A stretch of DNA of 64,000 bases, taken from NCBI RefSeq assembly GCF_020531965.1, contig NZ_JAJAWH010000024.1:1-64000 (forward strand), read 5' to 3'. The position numbers were made by a program, and so were the translations under genes. Below, one piece after another: positions 52,102-60,631 of the stretch (position 1 is its first letter; every line of letters starts with the position of its first letter). The notes under the pieces are model-generated. The model saw only the letters and a program-made list of their open reading frames with translations, did no database searches and was not told the origin of the DNA. The stretch comes from Pseudorhizobium xiangyangii (lineage in GTDB: Bacteria; Pseudomonadota; Alphaproteobacteria; Rhizobiales; Rhizobiaceae).

Positions 52102-53370
52102 CTATTCGCTCGCGCGGTCGCTCAAACTGGTCTCCTGGTTACCGGTAAGCGTCGTCACGCGTCGCTCCCGCAAAAGGATGAATGCCCCAAGCAGCAGGAT
52201 AACCAAGCCATTGCCGGCCATGGCCCAGCGTGGACCGATCATGCCCGCGACGCCCGCCGTCGCGGCGGTGCCCAGTTGCACGAGTCCCCTGTTCAGCATG
52301 AGAATGGAAATTACACGCCCGCGAACATCGTTGGGCACCCGCATCTGCAGGATTGTGTTGTTGGTGGCATTGTAGGCGATTTGGAACGCACCGGCCGCAA
52401 ACAGGAGCAGCGGCGCCAACATCAAATAGGGACTGGCTGCAAAAGCCAGCAATACTGCGCCGAATCCAATCAGGAATACTGTCATCCACCACCCGGAGGC
52501 CGCCAAGGCTGGAAAGCTCGCCAGCAAAAGTGCGCCAAGAACAGAACCGCCTGCGGCAAAGGCCATCAGAATACCGAGACCTTCCGGTCCGATACGGAAG
52601 ACGTCATGAGCGAACAGAGTGAGGATGCTGAGATAGGGTTGGCCGAAAAACGTCGGCACCAGCGCGATCATCACCAGCAGCAGCACGGTACGCTCACCAC
52701 GAACATAGGTGATGCCTTCAAGGATACTTCTTCCAAGCGACTGTGACGGCGCCCGAGGAGGATCCGGCGGAAAACGCATGGCCTGAAGTGAGCGGATTAC
52801 CACGATGAAGCTCACGGCATTCAGGGCAAAACAGACCCCCGTGCCAAGCGTCCCGATGATGAGCCCGGCCAGCGCGGGGCCGATTATCTTCGTCAGGTTC
52901 ACAGTCATGGAATGGAGGGCGATTGCATTGGGTAGATCGCTCTTGGGCACGAGCTCCGAAATCAGGGAATGGCGGACCGGCATGTTGAAAGCGGTGAAGA
53001 TGCCTCTGCCCGTGGCCACCAGTAGAATGGCCCATATCGGCGCACCGCCCCAGATAACCATGACCGCGAGAAACGTAGCCAGAGCCATGGCGGCTGATTG
53101 AGTCAGCATCATCAGGCGGCGGCGTGGCAGACGATCTGCCATGGCGCCGCCAACGAGTACAAAGAGCAGAATCGGCAGGCCACGGCACAGGTTGACAAGG
53201 GCCAGATGGAACGCCGAACCGGTCGTCGAGACGACGAGCCAATTCAGCGCAACCTGATCCATCCAGTCACCGGTGTTGGAAACCAGCGTTCCTGTCCACA
53301 TCAGGCGATAGTTTCGGTGGCTCAGCGCTGAAAAGGCCTTTGCTATTCTGCCCGCCGACCAGTCGATCAT
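52102..53370 (-). CDS. MFS transporter (DHA3/EntS-like)
   Basis: A 422-residue major facilitator with about 12 membrane segments. LVGGAMADRLPRRRLMM after TM2 is the loop 2-3 motif, and the RNYRLMWTGTLVSNTGDWM N terminus marks the DHA3 branch that includes EntS and macrolide exporters. In this operon it could import the substrate or remove an accumulating acid. Lies 16 bases after ligJ. Confidence 0.9.
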   Translation of the reverse strand: MIDWSAGRIAKAFSALSHRNYRLMWTGTLVSNTGDWMDQVALNWLVVSTTGSAFHLALVNLCRGLPILLFVLVGGAMADRLPRRRLMMLTQSAAMALATFLAVMVIWGGAPIWAILLVATGRGIFTAFNMPVRHSLISELVPKSDLPNAIALHSMTVNLTKIIGPALAGLIIGTLGTGVCFALNAVSFIVVIRSLQAMRFPPDPPRAPSQSLGRSILEGITYVRGERTVLLLVMIALVPTFFGQPYLSILTLFAHDVFRIGPEGLGILMAFAAGGSVLGALLLASFPALAASGWWMTVFLIGFGAVLLAFAASPYLMLAPLLLFAAGAFQIAYNATNNTILQMRVPNDVRGRVISILMLNRGLVQLGTAATAGVAGMIGPRWAMAGNGLVILLLGAFILLRERRVTTLTGNQETSLSDRASE

Positions 53371-53386
53371 CGTGCCGGGTCCAGGC

Positions 53387-54415
53387 TCACGCGTCTATTC
53401 GCGCCAGCGCAGCGCCAAGCCGTGGGTAAACCTTGAGGGCATTTTCATAATAGATCTTGCGGCGATCTTCCTCGGTCAGCCAGGTGACATTGTCGATATA
53501 GCGTTTGGTATCGTCGAAGCGATGGCCGGTTTCGGGATCGATTCCCTTGACCGCACCGATCATTTCCGAGGCAAACAACACATTTTCTACCGGGATCACC
53601 TTGGTCAGGAGCTGCACGCCCGGATCGTGATAGACGCAGGTATCGAAGAAGACATTATTGAGAAGCAGCTCGGGCAGTGGAGGCCGCTTGAGGTCCTGCG
53701 CGAGCCCGCGGTAGCGGCCCCAGTGATAAGGCACCGCTCCTCCGCCATGAGGTATGACGAACTTCAGTGTCGGGAAGTCCTTGAAGATGTCCGACAGCAG
53801 CAACTGCATGAACGCCGTGGTATCCGCCGCGAGGTAATGGGCGCCGGTCCCGTGGAAGCAGGGATTACAGGACGAGGAGACATGCACCATTGCCGGCACC
53901 TCAAGCTCAACCAGCTTTTCGTATAGCGGATACCAGCTGCGGTCGGTCAGCGGCGGATCCGTCCAGTAGCCACCAGACGGATCGGGATTGAGGTTGCAGC
54001 CGACGAAACCCAATTCGGTCACGCAGCGCTCCAGCTCGCCAATGCAATTGGCCGGTGGCACACCGGGAGATTGGGGCAGCTGGCACACTCCAATGAAGCT
54101 TTTCGGGAATAGTTGCGTCGCGCGATAGATCAGGTCGTTGCTGACTTCGGTCCACTGCTGGGAGACCTTCGCATCTCCCTGGTGATGAGCCATCTTGCCT
54201 GCTCCGGGCGAAAACAGCGTCAGGTCGGTGCCACGCTCGCGCTGAAGCAACACCTGGTTGTCCTCAAGTGTCTGCCGTATCTCGTCATCCGAGATGACAA
54301 GCTCATCCTTGTGCGGCGCGGCCGTCTTCGCCCTGAAGGCTTCCAGCTGGTGAGCGCGGAAGGCCTGCATTGCGGCAGGGGCAGTGGTGTAGTGTCCGTG
54401 ACAATCGATAATCAT
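53387..54415 (-). CDS. ligJ: 4-oxalomesaconate hydratase (LigJ type)
   Basis: A 342-residue amidohydrolase-superfamily protein matching LigJ along its full length: MIIDCHGHYTTAP, ISDDEIRQTLEDNQ, LFSPGAGKMAHH, CIGELERCVTELGFVGCNLNPDP, HVSSSCNPCFHGTGAHYLAADTTAF, PHGGGAVPYHWGRYRGLA and VFFDTCVYH. LigJ hydrates 4-oxalomesaconate to 4-carboxy-4-hydroxy-2-oxoadipate in protocatechuate 4,5-cleavage. The Zn-binding H-x-H and later His and Glu are present. No LigAB dioxygenase or LigC is seen in this window, so its substrate may arrive by another route. Confidence 0.87.
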   Translation of the reverse strand: MIIDCHGHYTTAPAAMQAFRAHQLEAFRAKTAAPHKDELVISDDEIRQTLEDNQVLLQRERGTDLTLFSPGAGKMAHHQGDAKVSQQWTEVSNDLIYRATQLFPKSFIGVCQLPQSPGVPPANCIGELERCVTELGFVGCNLNPDPSGGYWTDPPLTDRSWYPLYEKLVELEVPAMVHVSSSCNPCFHGTGAHYLAADTTAFMQLLLSDIFKDFPTLKFVIPHGGGAVPYHWGRYRGLAQDLKRPPLPELLLNNVFFDTCVYHDPGVQLLTKVIPVENVLFASEMIGAVKGIDPETGHRFDDTKRYIDNVTWLTEEDRRKIYYENALKVYPRLGAALARIDA

Positions 54416-54443
54416 CTGCTTTATCCTAGATCAGCGGGAGGGC

Positions 54444-55427
54444 TCAGAAACCGGCTTCATCGATAAACAACTCGTCTATGGGCACATCACGCGCCATAAG
54501 CTGCTGTTGTTCGGCATAGAGCTTGAGTGCCTCTATCGAGGCGCGGTTTGCAGAGAATCCATAGGGAAGCGGATCGCTGCCGACGGTCTTCATCAATTTG
54601 CGTCGGCCTTCATCCTGCTTGGTCGCCGCCTCGCCGGAATGAAGACGGCCCATATAGATTTCCTTGGCCTGGAGAAATGCATTGTAGATCTTTGGCGCCA
54701 CGTCCGGTCTTGACGCCAAGATCTCGTCGCGGATGACCAGCGTCGAATGCATCGGCAATATGCCGGTACGGGCATACCATTCCGCCTCAGCCTGCTTGCC
54801 ATTTGCGAGAAGCTCGGGATAGCTGTCGGCCGGCTTGGTTGACGCGGCCCAATCGGCGGTGGGCGGGCCGGCGCGGCCGATCCCTGCATTTGCCGTGAAA
54901 CCGGCGTGCAGCTCCCCCGCCGCCATCATCTGCGCAAGAGATTGCCCCTGCGGCGCATGGACAACATTGGGCGGCAGAACCATCTGCGCCACATGCTCCT
55001 CATCGTCCACGACCCAAGTGACCTTGGAGCAGTCGAGGCCGTATTCGTTCTGCAGGACACCACGCGTCCACACACCCGTGGTTACCGAGTAGGCGCGCAC
55101 GCCTACTTTCTTACCTTCGAGATCCTTAGGGGCCGTAATGCCTGCATCGGGGCGGATCACCAACCCGGTGTGATGAAACTTCCGTTCGAAGAAGATGGGC
55201 AGCGCTGTGTACGGAGCGCCATGCGAGCGGGCAATGTAGTACGTCGTGGAAGCCAGTTCGCAGACGTCGAACTCCAGGTCCCGCACCATGCGGCGATAGG
55301 CAGCAATTTGCGGTTCCACCTCGACGAACTCGAATTCGATTCCATCCAGCTTGACGGTGCCGTTCTTCACGGGATTGGTATGGCCCGCGCTGCGGACGGA
55401 TATGGTCAGGCGAAGTGTGTCGGCCAT
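54444..55427 (-). CDS. 4,5-dihydroxyphthalate decarboxylase-like/binding-protein-fold protein
   Basis: A 327-residue relative of Pht5-type decarboxylases, the most divergent of the three in this operon and the nearest of them to the protein at 22240: LPIFFERKFHHTGLVIRPDAGIT, PKDLEGKKVGVRAYSVTTGVWTRGVLQNEYG, GILPMHSTLVI and DVPIDELFIDE. No signal peptide. ATG at 55427 is chosen over 55469 because it gives a start in the usual place (MADTLRLTISV). Lies 28 bases upstream of ligJ. Confidence 0.75.
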   Translation of the reverse strand: MADTLRLTISVRSAGHTNPVKNGTVKLDGIEFEFVEVEPQIAAYRRMVRDLEFDVCELASTTYYIARSHGAPYTALPIFFERKFHHTGLVIRPDAGITAPKDLEGKKVGVRAYSVTTGVWTRGVLQNEYGLDCSKVTWVVDDEEHVAQMVLPPNVVHAPQGQSLAQMMAAGELHAGFTANAGIGRAGPPTADWAASTKPADSYPELLANGKQAEAEWYARTGILPMHSTLVIRDEILASRPDVAPKIYNAFLQAKEIYMGRLHSGEAATKQDEGRRKLMKTVGSDPLPYGFSANRASIEALKLYAEQQQLMARDVPIDELFIDEAGF

Positions 55428-55455
55428 CGGCGCATTCCTCTCTATGATATCTGCT

Positions 55456-56304
55456 TCAGCTACGGCCACTCAAACGGCGGCCGGTTTCCAGTGCGGAAAA
55501 CGTCCGCACCGGCGCGGCGAGCAGCAGGTCGAAGCCATCGGCCAGAACCTTTTCGACATTCTTGGAGCCGACGTGGGGATGGCCGACGCGAACGCCGTGG
55601 GCCTTGCAGATCCGCACGATCTCGGCCATGGCGGAAACAACCTCGGGATGATCGTATTCACGGGGATGCCCGAGCTCCTGGCTGAGGTCGCCCTCCCCGA
55701 TCATGACCACCCCGATGCCCGGCACTCTGGTCAGCATTTCATCGAGGTTGGCGATCCCGACCGTGTCCTCGATCATGAGGAGAACCAGGATTTCGCCCTC
55801 CGGCGCCAGCGGCCATACATCGGCCTTGCTATAATATTCGCCCGTGCCCACACCCCATAGCCGTGAAGCCGTTTTGGGGCTGTCGCCGCGAATGCCCTGC
55901 GGCTCGTAAAGCGGCGCTGTCGAGAGCCGGGGATAACGGCAGGCGGCAACCGCGTTGTAGGCCTGCTCGGCGGTGCTGACATGGGGCCAGACGACACCGA
56001 ATGCCCCCATGTCCAGGGCCTGCTTGGCGAGAAACTGGTTCATTTCCCCGCCGTTTGCCGGAATGCGCACAATAGGCGTGACCGCAGGGGCGCCCGTTGC
56101 GGCGATGGACTTGCGGCTCACCATCCATTGCAACGTATCGCGCAGCTGGGCCGGATCCCACGGGCGGTGTTCCATTTCGTAGATGACGCCGTCATAAGGC
56201 GCCTCGGTGACCCACAATGCCGATTCCATGCCGGCGGCCGCGAAAGTACCAAACGCTTTACGCCCCTGTTCGAAAGCGCCGATCACCGAGTTCAATCTAG
56301 TCAT
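55456..56304 (-). CDS. HpcH/HpaI-family aldolase
   Basis: A 282-residue class II (metal-dependent) aldolase of the HpcH/HpaI family. The catalytic-base histidine is in IYEMEHRPWD, and metal ligands are the glutamate in LMIEDTVGIANLDEM and the aspartate in VMIGEGDLSQELG. Such enzymes cleave 4-hydroxy-2-oxoacids to pyruvate and an aldehyde or oxaloacetate. ATG at 56304 follows GGTGGAGAAC. Placed beside ligJ, it would be positioned to split the hydrated product, taking the place of LigK/GalC. Activity on 4-carboxy-4-hydroxy-2-oxoadipate is inferred. Confidence 0.9.
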   Translation of the reverse strand: MTRLNSVIGAFEQGRKAFGTFAAAGMESALWVTEAPYDGVIYEMEHRPWDPAQLRDTLQWMVSRKSIAATGAPAVTPIVRIPANGGEMNQFLAKQALDMGAFGVVWPHVSTAEQAYNAVAACRYPRLSTAPLYEPQGIRGDSPKTASRLWGVGTGEYYSKADVWPLAPEGEILVLLMIEDTVGIANLDEMLTRVPGIGVVMIGEGDLSQELGHPREYDHPEVVSAMAEIVRICKAHGVRVGHPHVGSKNVEKVLADGFDLLLAAPVRTFSALETGRRLSGRS

Positions 56305-56342
56305 TTTGTTCTCCACCCATTCCTTGAAAGTCCGCGGTTCGT

Positions 56343-57260
56343 TCAGCCGGCGGGCGCGCCCAGAAGACGCGTCGTGTCGTCAAAAAGTGCATCCACATTG
56401 ATCGGGCGCGGGATCACGCCTTGTGCGAAGGCGAAGCGCGCAGCGGCCTCCAGCGAGGGGCGCAGCGCTTCCACACCAAACTGGCGCATCTGAATGTCAT
56501 TACCCGGAGGCGTGTCCCGGTCACGGCTCTCGATCAGAAGGCGATAGAGTTCGCGCACCACATCGGGCCGTTGCTCGACCAAATCTGCATGAACGACTGC
56601 CATGTGGTTCATCGGCACAATGCCAGTTCGTCGGTGCCAGATAAGCCCGGCGGCCTTCGGATCCGGAATGACGGGCTGCAGGCGCGGATCGTCAGGCATG
56701 TCACTTCCCAGGAGCGCAGCATCGACCTCGCCGGCAAGCAACATTCCCAGCGGGCTTTTCCCCTCCTCCGCCCGGACGACATTGGGGGGATCGCGAAACT
56801 CTTCGAGATGAGAATCCTCGAAACAAACCCAAGTCACGCTGTCCGGATCGAGCCCATAGTCGTCCTGCAGGATACCGCGCACCCACACACCCGTTGTTTG
56901 CGTATAGGAGCGAACTGCGACGCGCAGCCCCGGCAGATCCATTGGTTTGATGACCCCGCGCTGGGCGTTATAGCAGATGCAATGATGCTGAAACCGTGCA
57001 CCGATCGCTGCGGGCAGCAAAATCAATGGCTTTCCAAATGCGTGAGCCTGAAGATAGGTTACGATGGCCAGTTCGCCAAAGTCGAAACGATCTTGACGAA
57101 CCATGTCCTTGAAGCCGTCGAAGACCTGCGGAAACTCAGTGTAATCGAAGCGGATCAGGTCGCTCGCGATCTGTCCAGATTTCATAGACCTGGTACTGGC
57201 GTTGCTGCCTAAGAGCGTCGCGAGCGTTACTGGACCTTGGCTTGCGTAAGTCTTCTGCAT
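56343..57260 (-). CDS. 4,5-dihydroxyphthalate decarboxylase-like/binding-protein-fold protein
   Basis: A 305-residue protein close in pattern to the one at 51150: FGELAIVTYLQAHAFG, RFQHHCICYNAQRGV, VRSYTQTTGVWVRGILQDDYG, TWVCFEDSHLEEF and GSDMPDDPRLQPVIPDP. No signal peptide. It lies 9 bases after the LigI-like gene and 38 bases before the aldolase start. The two near copies plus a third divergent one within one operon suggest subunits of a complex or decarboxylases of different steps. Confidence 0.75.
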   Translation of the reverse strand: MQKTYASQGPVTLATLLGSNASTRSMKSGQIASDLIRFDYTEFPQVFDGFKDMVRQDRFDFGELAIVTYLQAHAFGKPLILLPAAIGARFQHHCICYNAQRGVIKPMDLPGLRVAVRSYTQTTGVWVRGILQDDYGLDPDSVTWVCFEDSHLEEFRDPPNVVRAEEGKSPLGMLLAGEVDAALLGSDMPDDPRLQPVIPDPKAAGLIWHRRTGIVPMNHMAVVHADLVEQRPDVVRELYRLLIESRDRDTPPGNDIQMRQFGVEALRPSLEAAARFAFAQGVIPRPINVDALFDDTTRLLGAPAG

Positions 57261-57269
57261 GGCTATCGC

Positions 57270-58121
57270 TTAGGCCAAACGTGGATACAGTATCTCGGCG
57301 GTACCACCGAGGATCATGTCGCGATCCGCCTCCGACAGGGAAGAAAGGTTCTGCTTGGCGCGTTCCACGATCTGCGCGAGAGAGCCTTCCGATGCCGGAT
57401 AGTTTGAGCCGAAGGAGCAACGGTCCGCGCCGAATGCTTCGACCAGAACCGGGAAGAAAGTCTCTGGTGATGCCGCGCCCGAGGCTGCGAGGTCAAAAGT
57501 GCGCGGGGTAACCTTTAGGTAGATATTCTCGTATTTCGCCAATTCGAAGAGCGGACGTGCGTTGGCGTAAGGGGGGCCATCGGCAATATCGGTGCGCGCC
57601 AGATGGTCGATGATGATGCGGGTGTTCCCAAAGCGCTCAGCCATTTCGGCCACGATCGGAAAGGCAGGCAAGCGGCACTGTACGCAGATCGGGAGGCCCA
57701 GCTCTCCGGCCTTTTCCCAAACAGGAAATGAGCGCGGGTCGTTCAGCCACGAAAAATCGAACTTGAGCTTGCTACCGCCGGTGTAAAGACGCAGACCGGT
57801 GACGCCCTTCGCAAGCCAGCCCTGCATGACATTGACCGCATTGGGTGAAAGCACGTCAATCGTTCCGACGGCGGTAAAACGATCCGGATGGCGCGCAACC
57901 GCTTCCGCCACATAGCTGTTGTCATAGCCGTAGCATGATGCGGCCTGCACCAGCGCGGAGCTGACAATGCCGGCCTCGTCCATCGCCGCAACCATGGCCT
58001 CGATCGTGACATGATGTTCCTTGGACCAGTCCGACTGATTGCCACCGAGCGGTGCACGCGGATAGGCGACCTCATCATGGGAGATGACGTGCGGGTGGAT
58101 GTCGTGAATTCTTTGAGCCAT
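57270..58121 (-). CDS. Amidohydrolase-2 family protein, LigI (pyrone-dicarboxylate lactonase)-like
   Basis: A 283-residue TIM-barrel hydrolase of the amidohydrolase-2 family (COG3618), which includes 2-pyrone-4,6-dicarboxylate hydrolase LigI and L-fuconolactonase. Marks are RIHDIHPHVISHD (the metal or substrate H-x-H motif), GWLAKGVTGLRLYTGG, IIIDHLART, the C-terminal CSFGSNYPASEG aspartate/asparagine region. First gene of the seven-gene operon ending at 51150. A lactonase step feeding 4-oxalomesaconate to LigJ would make sense, but other lactones are possible. Confidence 0.8.
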   Translation of the reverse strand: MAQRIHDIHPHVISHDEVAYPRAPLGGNQSDWSKEHHVTIEAMVAAMDEAGIVSSALVQAASCYGYDNSYVAEAVARHPDRFTAVGTIDVLSPNAVNVMQGWLAKGVTGLRLYTGGSKLKFDFSWLNDPRSFPVWEKAGELGLPICVQCRLPAFPIVAEMAERFGNTRIIIDHLARTDIADGPPYANARPLFELAKYENIYLKVTPRTFDLAASGAASPETFFPVLVEAFGADRCSFGSNYPASEGSLAQIVERAKQNLSSLSEADRDMILGGTAEILYPRLA

Positions 58122-58500
58122 GTAAGCTAGTCTCTCCTCTTCACCAGCCAGGCCAAGCGGGGCCGTGCCGCCGGAAACTCCTTCCAGGAAGAAGCGCCCC
58201 CGACGACCGCCGGACGTATATATTTGCTAGTCAGAAGCGAGGGCGGGACGGTCCACCGTCCAACGCATTTGGCGGTGCCCCCGCTGCTTTTTCCTAGGGA
58301 CAATCTATCTCTCAGTACGGAGGAGAGCCAATTGGAAGAGCGCCACGATGCATAAGAAAATGAGACAGTCATTTTTCAGTATGCCGGTTTTTATTTGAAA
58401 CTATTCGGTTTAATTGCCAATTCTCTGCGTCACTCGCCTGGGTAAACGCATCATGCGGCCGCCCTGTCTGGGGCGACCGCATTCATTCTAATTGGTCCGA
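58122..58500. other. Upstream region of the ligJ operon
   Basis: A 379-base gap between the LigI-like start and the fusion permease stop at 58501. It should hold the promoter of the seven-gene operon; no palindrome was convincingly recognised. Near its right end is the hairpin at 58455. No coding ORF is supported. Confidence 0.45.
58455..58480 (-). terminator. Probable terminator of the 58.5-63 kb operon
   Basis: GCGGCCGCCC and GGGCGACCGC (plus view) pair over 10 bp with one G-U wobble in the minus-strand RNA, loop of six, 21 bases past the fusion-permease stop. No U-run follows, so termination may need Rho. Confidence 0.5.
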
Positions 58501-60564
58501 TCAAACAGACGGGATGACGCGCAGGGCCGGGAATGCCTGACCGATCCACGTTACTGGCCAGTTCATCGTCAGCAATTGATCGAACACGAGATAGACGAAC
58601 AGTGTGACCCCGATAGCCATCGGCACGACCAGGTTCCAACGCTCCTTGCCTTCGAACCGCATAAATCCAACCACGAACAACGGAATGGTGGGGATAATGC
58701 CGATGGTACCCATTGAGAGAAGGAAGCCCAGGAGCCATCCGAGAAATGCAAGCGCGCGCCGCAGTATCTCAGATATGGCCATGCCTTCGTTTTCTTCGAT
58801 CAAGTCCATGTGTATCGCCTGGCTGGCCTCTGCCTTTGCCTCATCGAGCGGCGAACGGGCTGAGATGCCTCGACGGAAAACCGCGTTTCCGAGCGAGCCG
58901 AGCACAGCAACGAAGGCCACTCCGGTCACGATCTGTGGCACCAGCGCGGTGGACCAGCTCCATCCTGCGGTTTCCCAGAAAAGGAAAGCCATGGCGGCAA
59001 GAAGGATCACAGGGAAGGTATCACCCGGCGAGAACTTCGGCAGCTGGAGGTTCAGATCCCAGCTCCGGTCTCTGTCGAGAAGGGCGCTGATCACAGGACG
59101 CAGGATACCGAGAGCGGCAACGCAGAGGATGACAACGACCATCGGGTGCAGCAACCAATCTGCTCCGTAGAGGCGAATGGAGATGAATAGTTGCCGTTCG
59201 ATTATGTCTCCGAGAACTACACCGAGAATGAGCGGCGCACGGGGCCAGCGCAGACGCTTCATTGTCCAGCCAGCAAGGCCAAAGATCAGCAGCGCCACCA
59301 GGTCGCCCCACTGGCGGGACCCCTCGTAAGCGCCGATGAAGATGATGCAGACGACAACCGGCAGGACCAGCGTGTAACGCAATGTTGCCAAGCGAGCAAA
59401 TTGCGGGCTGAAAGCATAGCAGAGACCCGCACCTATGATGTTTGCGATCGCGATCGACCATACCATCGAATAGGTAATCGGCAGGTTTTTTGTCAGCATG
59501 TCAGGGCCGGGCACAAGCCCTTGCGACAGAAATGCTCCGAGGATGATCGCCATACCGGCTGAGCCCGGAATGCCGAACGCGATCGTGGTGATGAGCGAGC
59601 CACCTTCCTTGGCATTGTTTGAACTTTCCGAGGCGATGACACCGCGCACGTCGCCTTTACCGAAGGTCTGGCGCCCCCCCTTCACGGTCCTTGCGGCGTG
59701 AGCATATGCTACCCAATCGACGACGGAACCGCCGATACCCGGAATCGCGCCCAGCGCTGTACCGATCCAGCTACAGCGCAGGATCAGCCACCATTCGGTG
59801 AAGCAGTCTTTCGCGCCCTGCCAGATGCCGAGATTTACGTTCTGAATCGGCTTGCCTTTCAGCGAATGACGGGAAATCATCATGTCGCAGAGCTCAGGCA
59901 GGGCAAAAAGGCCCAGCGTAAGCGGCACCAGGGGCAGACCTTCCCAAAGGTACAGGCTTTCAAACGTCCAGCGGAATGCGCCGGTACGAGGCTCGGAGCC
60001 TATCATGGAGATCATCACACCGATCGCGGCGGCGGCCAGTCCGCGCAGCGGCGTACTGCTGGACAATGCAGCCACCATTGACAGTCCCAGAATGGATATT
60101 GCCAGCATTTCCGGCGTGCCGATGTACAGCATGACCGGCCGCAGTATCGGCACGGAAATGCCGAGCAGCAAGGCGCCGAACAGGCCACCCATCAGCGATG
60201 ACATGTAGGCGGCACTTAGCGCACGCCCGGCTTCGCCACGCTTCGCCATAGGCAAGCCATCGAGAACCGTGGCCGCTGATCCCGCTCCGCCCGGAACGCC
60301 GAACAGGATCGCGGGGATCGGATCACCCGTGGATGTCGTTGCCCCCAGCCCCAGCAGGAAGGCGAATGCGGTGTAGGGATCCATGGCGAAGGTGAACGGC
60401 AGGAGCAAAGCCGTGCCCGCCAGACCTCCGATGCCGGGCACGATCCCGAGGACCACACCCAGAAATGCAGCAAGGCAAAGAACACCCAGGCGCATGGGAT
60501 CCGCGAGGATCGTCAGCGCCTCCCAGGCGGCGCCCAGCATGCTCACACTATCGGCAGCGTCCAT
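58501..60564 (-). CDS. TTT permease, TctA-TctB fusion
   Basis: A 687-residue fusion permease of the same architecture as those at 2395 and 18388. The TctA part has VLGIVPGIGGLAG, STGDPIPAILFGVPGG, IPGIGGSVVDWVAYAH and GIPGSAGMAIILG. The TctB-like C terminus spans roughly the last 160 residues (ALVPQIVTGVAFVAVLG, FLGWLLGFLLSMGTIGIIPTIPLFVVGFM). The STGD variant in the first loop distinguishes it from the SDTF pair, so it represents a separate lineage of the fusion type. Transport partner is the binding protein at 60632. Confidence 0.88.
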   Translation of the reverse strand: MDAADSVSMLGAAWEALTILADPMRLGVLCLAAFLGVVLGIVPGIGGLAGTALLLPFTFAMDPYTAFAFLLGLGATTSTGDPIPAILFGVPGGAGSAATVLDGLPMAKRGEAGRALSAAYMSSLMGGLFGALLLGISVPILRPVMLYIGTPEMLAISILGLSMVAALSSSTPLRGLAAAAIGVMISMIGSEPRTGAFRWTFESLYLWEGLPLVPLTLGLFALPELCDMMISRHSLKGKPIQNVNLGIWQGAKDCFTEWWLILRCSWIGTALGAIPGIGGSVVDWVAYAHAARTVKGGRQTFGKGDVRGVIASESSNNAKEGGSLITTIAFGIPGSAGMAIILGAFLSQGLVPGPDMLTKNLPITYSMVWSIAIANIIGAGLCYAFSPQFARLATLRYTLVLPVVVCIIFIGAYEGSRQWGDLVALLIFGLAGWTMKRLRWPRAPLILGVVLGDIIERQLFISIRLYGADWLLHPMVVVILCVAALGILRPVISALLDRDRSWDLNLQLPKFSPGDTFPVILLAAMAFLFWETAGWSWSTALVPQIVTGVAFVAVLGSLGNAVFRRGISARSPLDEAKAEASQAIHMDLIEENEGMAISEILRRALAFLGWLLGFLLSMGTIGIIPTIPLFVVGFMRFEGKERWNLVVPMAIGVTLFVYLVFDQLLTMNWPVTWIGQAFPALRVIPSV

Positions 60565-60593
60565 TATTTGTCCAATTTACGTTTGTGCGTTGA

Positions 60594-60618
60594 CCTGCCG
60601 GAGCCAAGCCCCGGCAGG
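60594..60618 (-). terminator. Intercistronic hairpin between binding protein and permease
   Basis: CCTGCCGG / CCGGCAGG arms, 8-bp perfect stem with a 9-base loop, 14 bases after the binding-protein stop at 60632. Same position as hairpins in the other three TTT operons. Confidence 0.62.
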
Positions 60619-60631
60619 CGGCTGGGCAGGA

